The notes below the pieces were generated by a model that was given only the letters and a program-made list of their open reading frames with translations, did not search any database and was not told the origin of the DNA. Both the position numbers and the translations under genes were made by a program. From Arthrobacter agilis (GTDB lineage: Bacteria > Actinomycetota > Actinomycetes > Actinomycetales > Micrococcaceae), in assembly GCF_002157505.1 (NCBI RefSeq), contig NZ_NFSC01000028.1, forward strand, positions 372,001 through 436,000: a stretch of 64,000 nucleotides of DNA. The letters are read 5' to 3'. Each line of letters opens with the position of its first letter. The first letter of the stretch is position 1. Positions 62,875 through 64,000 of this stretch are shown piece by piece.

Positions 62875-64000
62875 CTAGTGCGCGCTGGTTCCCCGTACCG
62901 CTGCGTCGGTCCGAACGGCGGCACCCTCCTCGACGTCGACGTCGTCGCCGTTCTCGAAGCGGTGATCGGTGCTCATCGTGGTCTCGTCGAAGGGCAGGCG
63001 TCCCTCGAGGACCTCGTCGACACGGCCGCGGTCGATCTCCCGCGTCCAGGTGCCGATGAGGACGGTGGCGACGGCGTTGCCGGTGAAGTTCGTCAGCGCA
63101 CGCGCCTCGGACATGAACCGATCGATGCCGACGATCAGGCCGACGCCGTCCACCAGGTCGGGGCGGTGCGACTGCAGGCCGCCGGCGAGGGTTGCGAGGC
63201 CGGCGCCGGTGACGCCCGCCGCTCCCTTGGACGCGATGATCATGAAGATCAGCAGGGAGATCTGCTCACCGAGGGCCAGCGGCTTGCCCAGTGCTTCCGC
63301 CACGAAGAGCGAGGCCATCGTGAGGTAGATGGCGGTGCCGTCGAGGTTGAAGGAGTATCCGGTCGGGACGGTCACGCCGACCACCGGCTTGGAGATGCCG
63401 AGGTGTTCCATCTTGGCGATGAGGCGGGGCAGGGCCGCCTCCGAGGAGGAGGTGCTGAAGATGAGCAGGTACTCGCGGCCGAGGTACCGCATCAGCTTCA
63501 GGATGTTGATGCCGGTCACGAGCTTCAGCAGTCCACCGAGGATGACGACGATGAAGAGGATGCAGGTGATGTAGAAGGCCAGCATCAGCGTGGCCATGCT
63601 GATGATGGCCTGCACGCCCGTCTCGCCGACGACGGCGGCGATGGCACCGAAGGCACCGATGGGCGCGAGCCACATGATCATGACGAGGATACGGAACACG
63701 AGCGCCTGGATGTACCCGATGCCCCGGAGGACCGGCTTGCCCGCGGCGCCCATCTTCTGGAGGGCGAAGCCGACGAGCAGTGCCACGAAGAGCGTCTGGA
63801 GGATGCTCGGTCCCGTCAGTGCTGCCAGGAGCGTCGTGGGGATGATGCTCAGCAGGAAACCGACGGTGCCCTCGGGCGCACCCTCGGCGGCTGCGGGCAC
63901 CTCGTAGGTCGTCGACGAGATGTCCAGGCCCTCGCCCGGCTGGATGAGGTTGCCGACGACCAGGCCGATGGCGAGTGCGAAGGTCGACATCAGCATGAAG
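62875..64000 (-). CDS. dctA: DctA-type dicarboxylate/cation symporter (N-terminus beyond window)
   Basis: Sodium- or proton-coupled uptake of C4-dicarboxylates (DAACS family). Visible landmarks: the serine-rich hairpin FSTSSSEAALPRL, GYSFNLDGTAIYLTM (substrate/cation site), ASKGAAGVTGAGLATLAGGL (second hairpin), and GIDRFMSEARALTNFTGNAVAT with the substrate-binding Asp/Arg/Asn region. At least six hydrophobic segments are seen. The C-terminal ~50 residues are an acidic soluble tail. The protein is cut at the right edge; the true start lies outside. Confidence 0.93.
   Translation of the reverse strand, partial: FMLMSTFALAIGLVVGNLIQPGEGLDISSTTYEVPAAAEGAPEGTVGFLLSIIPTTLLAALTGPSILQTLFVALLVGFALQKMGAAGKPVLRGIGYIQALVFRILVMIMWLAPIGAFGAIAAVVGETGVQAIISMATLMLAFYITCILFIVVILGGLLKLVTGINILKLMRYLGREYLLIFSTSSSEAALPRLIAKMEHLGISKPVVGVTVPTGYSFNLDGTAIYLTMASLFVAEALGKPLALGEQISLLIFMIIASKGAAGVTGAGLATLAGGLQSHRPDLVDGVGLIVGIDRFMSEARALTNFTGNAVATVLIGTWTREIDRGRVDEVLEGRLPFDETTMSTDHRFENGDDVDVEEGAAVRTDAAVRGTSAH

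Overview
This window is an ordinary, densely coded stretch of chromosome from a high-GC Gram-positive bacterium. It is best explained as a member of the Micrococcaceae (Arthrobacter or a close relative). The supporting evidence is: a divIVA-yggT-sepF-yggS-pgeF-ftsZ-ftsQ-murC-murG-ftsW-murD-mraY-murF-murE-pbp-ftsL-rsmH-mraZ cluster with no ftsA; mycothione reductase (mycothiol chemistry); polyphosphate glucokinase; and a MurE that carries DDPH where diaminopimelate-type enzymes carry DNPR, as expected for the L-lysine peptidoglycan of Arthrobacter. Gene order also matches the M. tuberculosis Rv2150c-Rv2188 and Rv1826-Rv1830 neighbourhoods. I see no phage, insertion sequence, CRISPR array, rRNA operon or defence locus.

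Layout. 1-5.5 kb: a SPOR-like small protein (cut by the left edge), methionine aminopeptidase, polyphosphate glucokinase, nrdR (with its own paired NrdR boxes), hisD, a small membrane protein and a flavin reductase. 5.5-11 kb: dnaE, an RluA-type pseudouridine synthase and lspA. 11-31 kb: the division and cell-wall cluster, read leftward from an autoregulated mraZ promoter, with most junctions overlapping by 1-4 bases. 31-42 kb: a DUF3040 membrane protein, dinB, a polyprenyl diphosphate synthase, an Rv2175c-like DNA-binding protein, a LysM/transglycosylase wall hydrolase, a PASTA-domain kinase (PknL type), DAHP synthase, an acyltransferase and a small membrane protein. 42-51 kb: a ROK sugar kinase, long-chain acyl-CoA synthetase, mycothione reductase and pyruvate carboxylase. 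51-55 kb: an orphan ParA, then MerR, DUF151, MerR, FHA (GarA) and gcvH, followed by tRNA-Pro(GGG). 55-64 kb: der, cmk, tyrA, an RsuA-family pseudouridine synthase, scpB, scpA, parA, and a DctA-type transporter cut by the right edge.

How the genes work together. The centre of the window builds the wall precursor (MurC/D/E/F, MraY, MurG), polymerises and crosslinks it (FtsW and a class B PBP), and places it in the cell (FtsZ, SepF, FtsQ, FtsL, DivIVA). The PASTA kinase, LysM hydrolase and GarA FHA protein flank this as likely wall-sensing and signalling partners. At least seven genes start directly at, or within a base of, the expected transcription start below a TANNNT box, which suggests leaderless mRNAs are common here.

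I did not find a new biological system. The most notable signals are small: in-frame tandem repeats in the terminal extensions of MurG, LspA, MurF and the pseudouridine synthase; a three-box mraZ operator with exact 10-bp period; paired NrdR boxes 32 bp apart; and unexplained palindromes upstream of ftsZ and of one merR gene.
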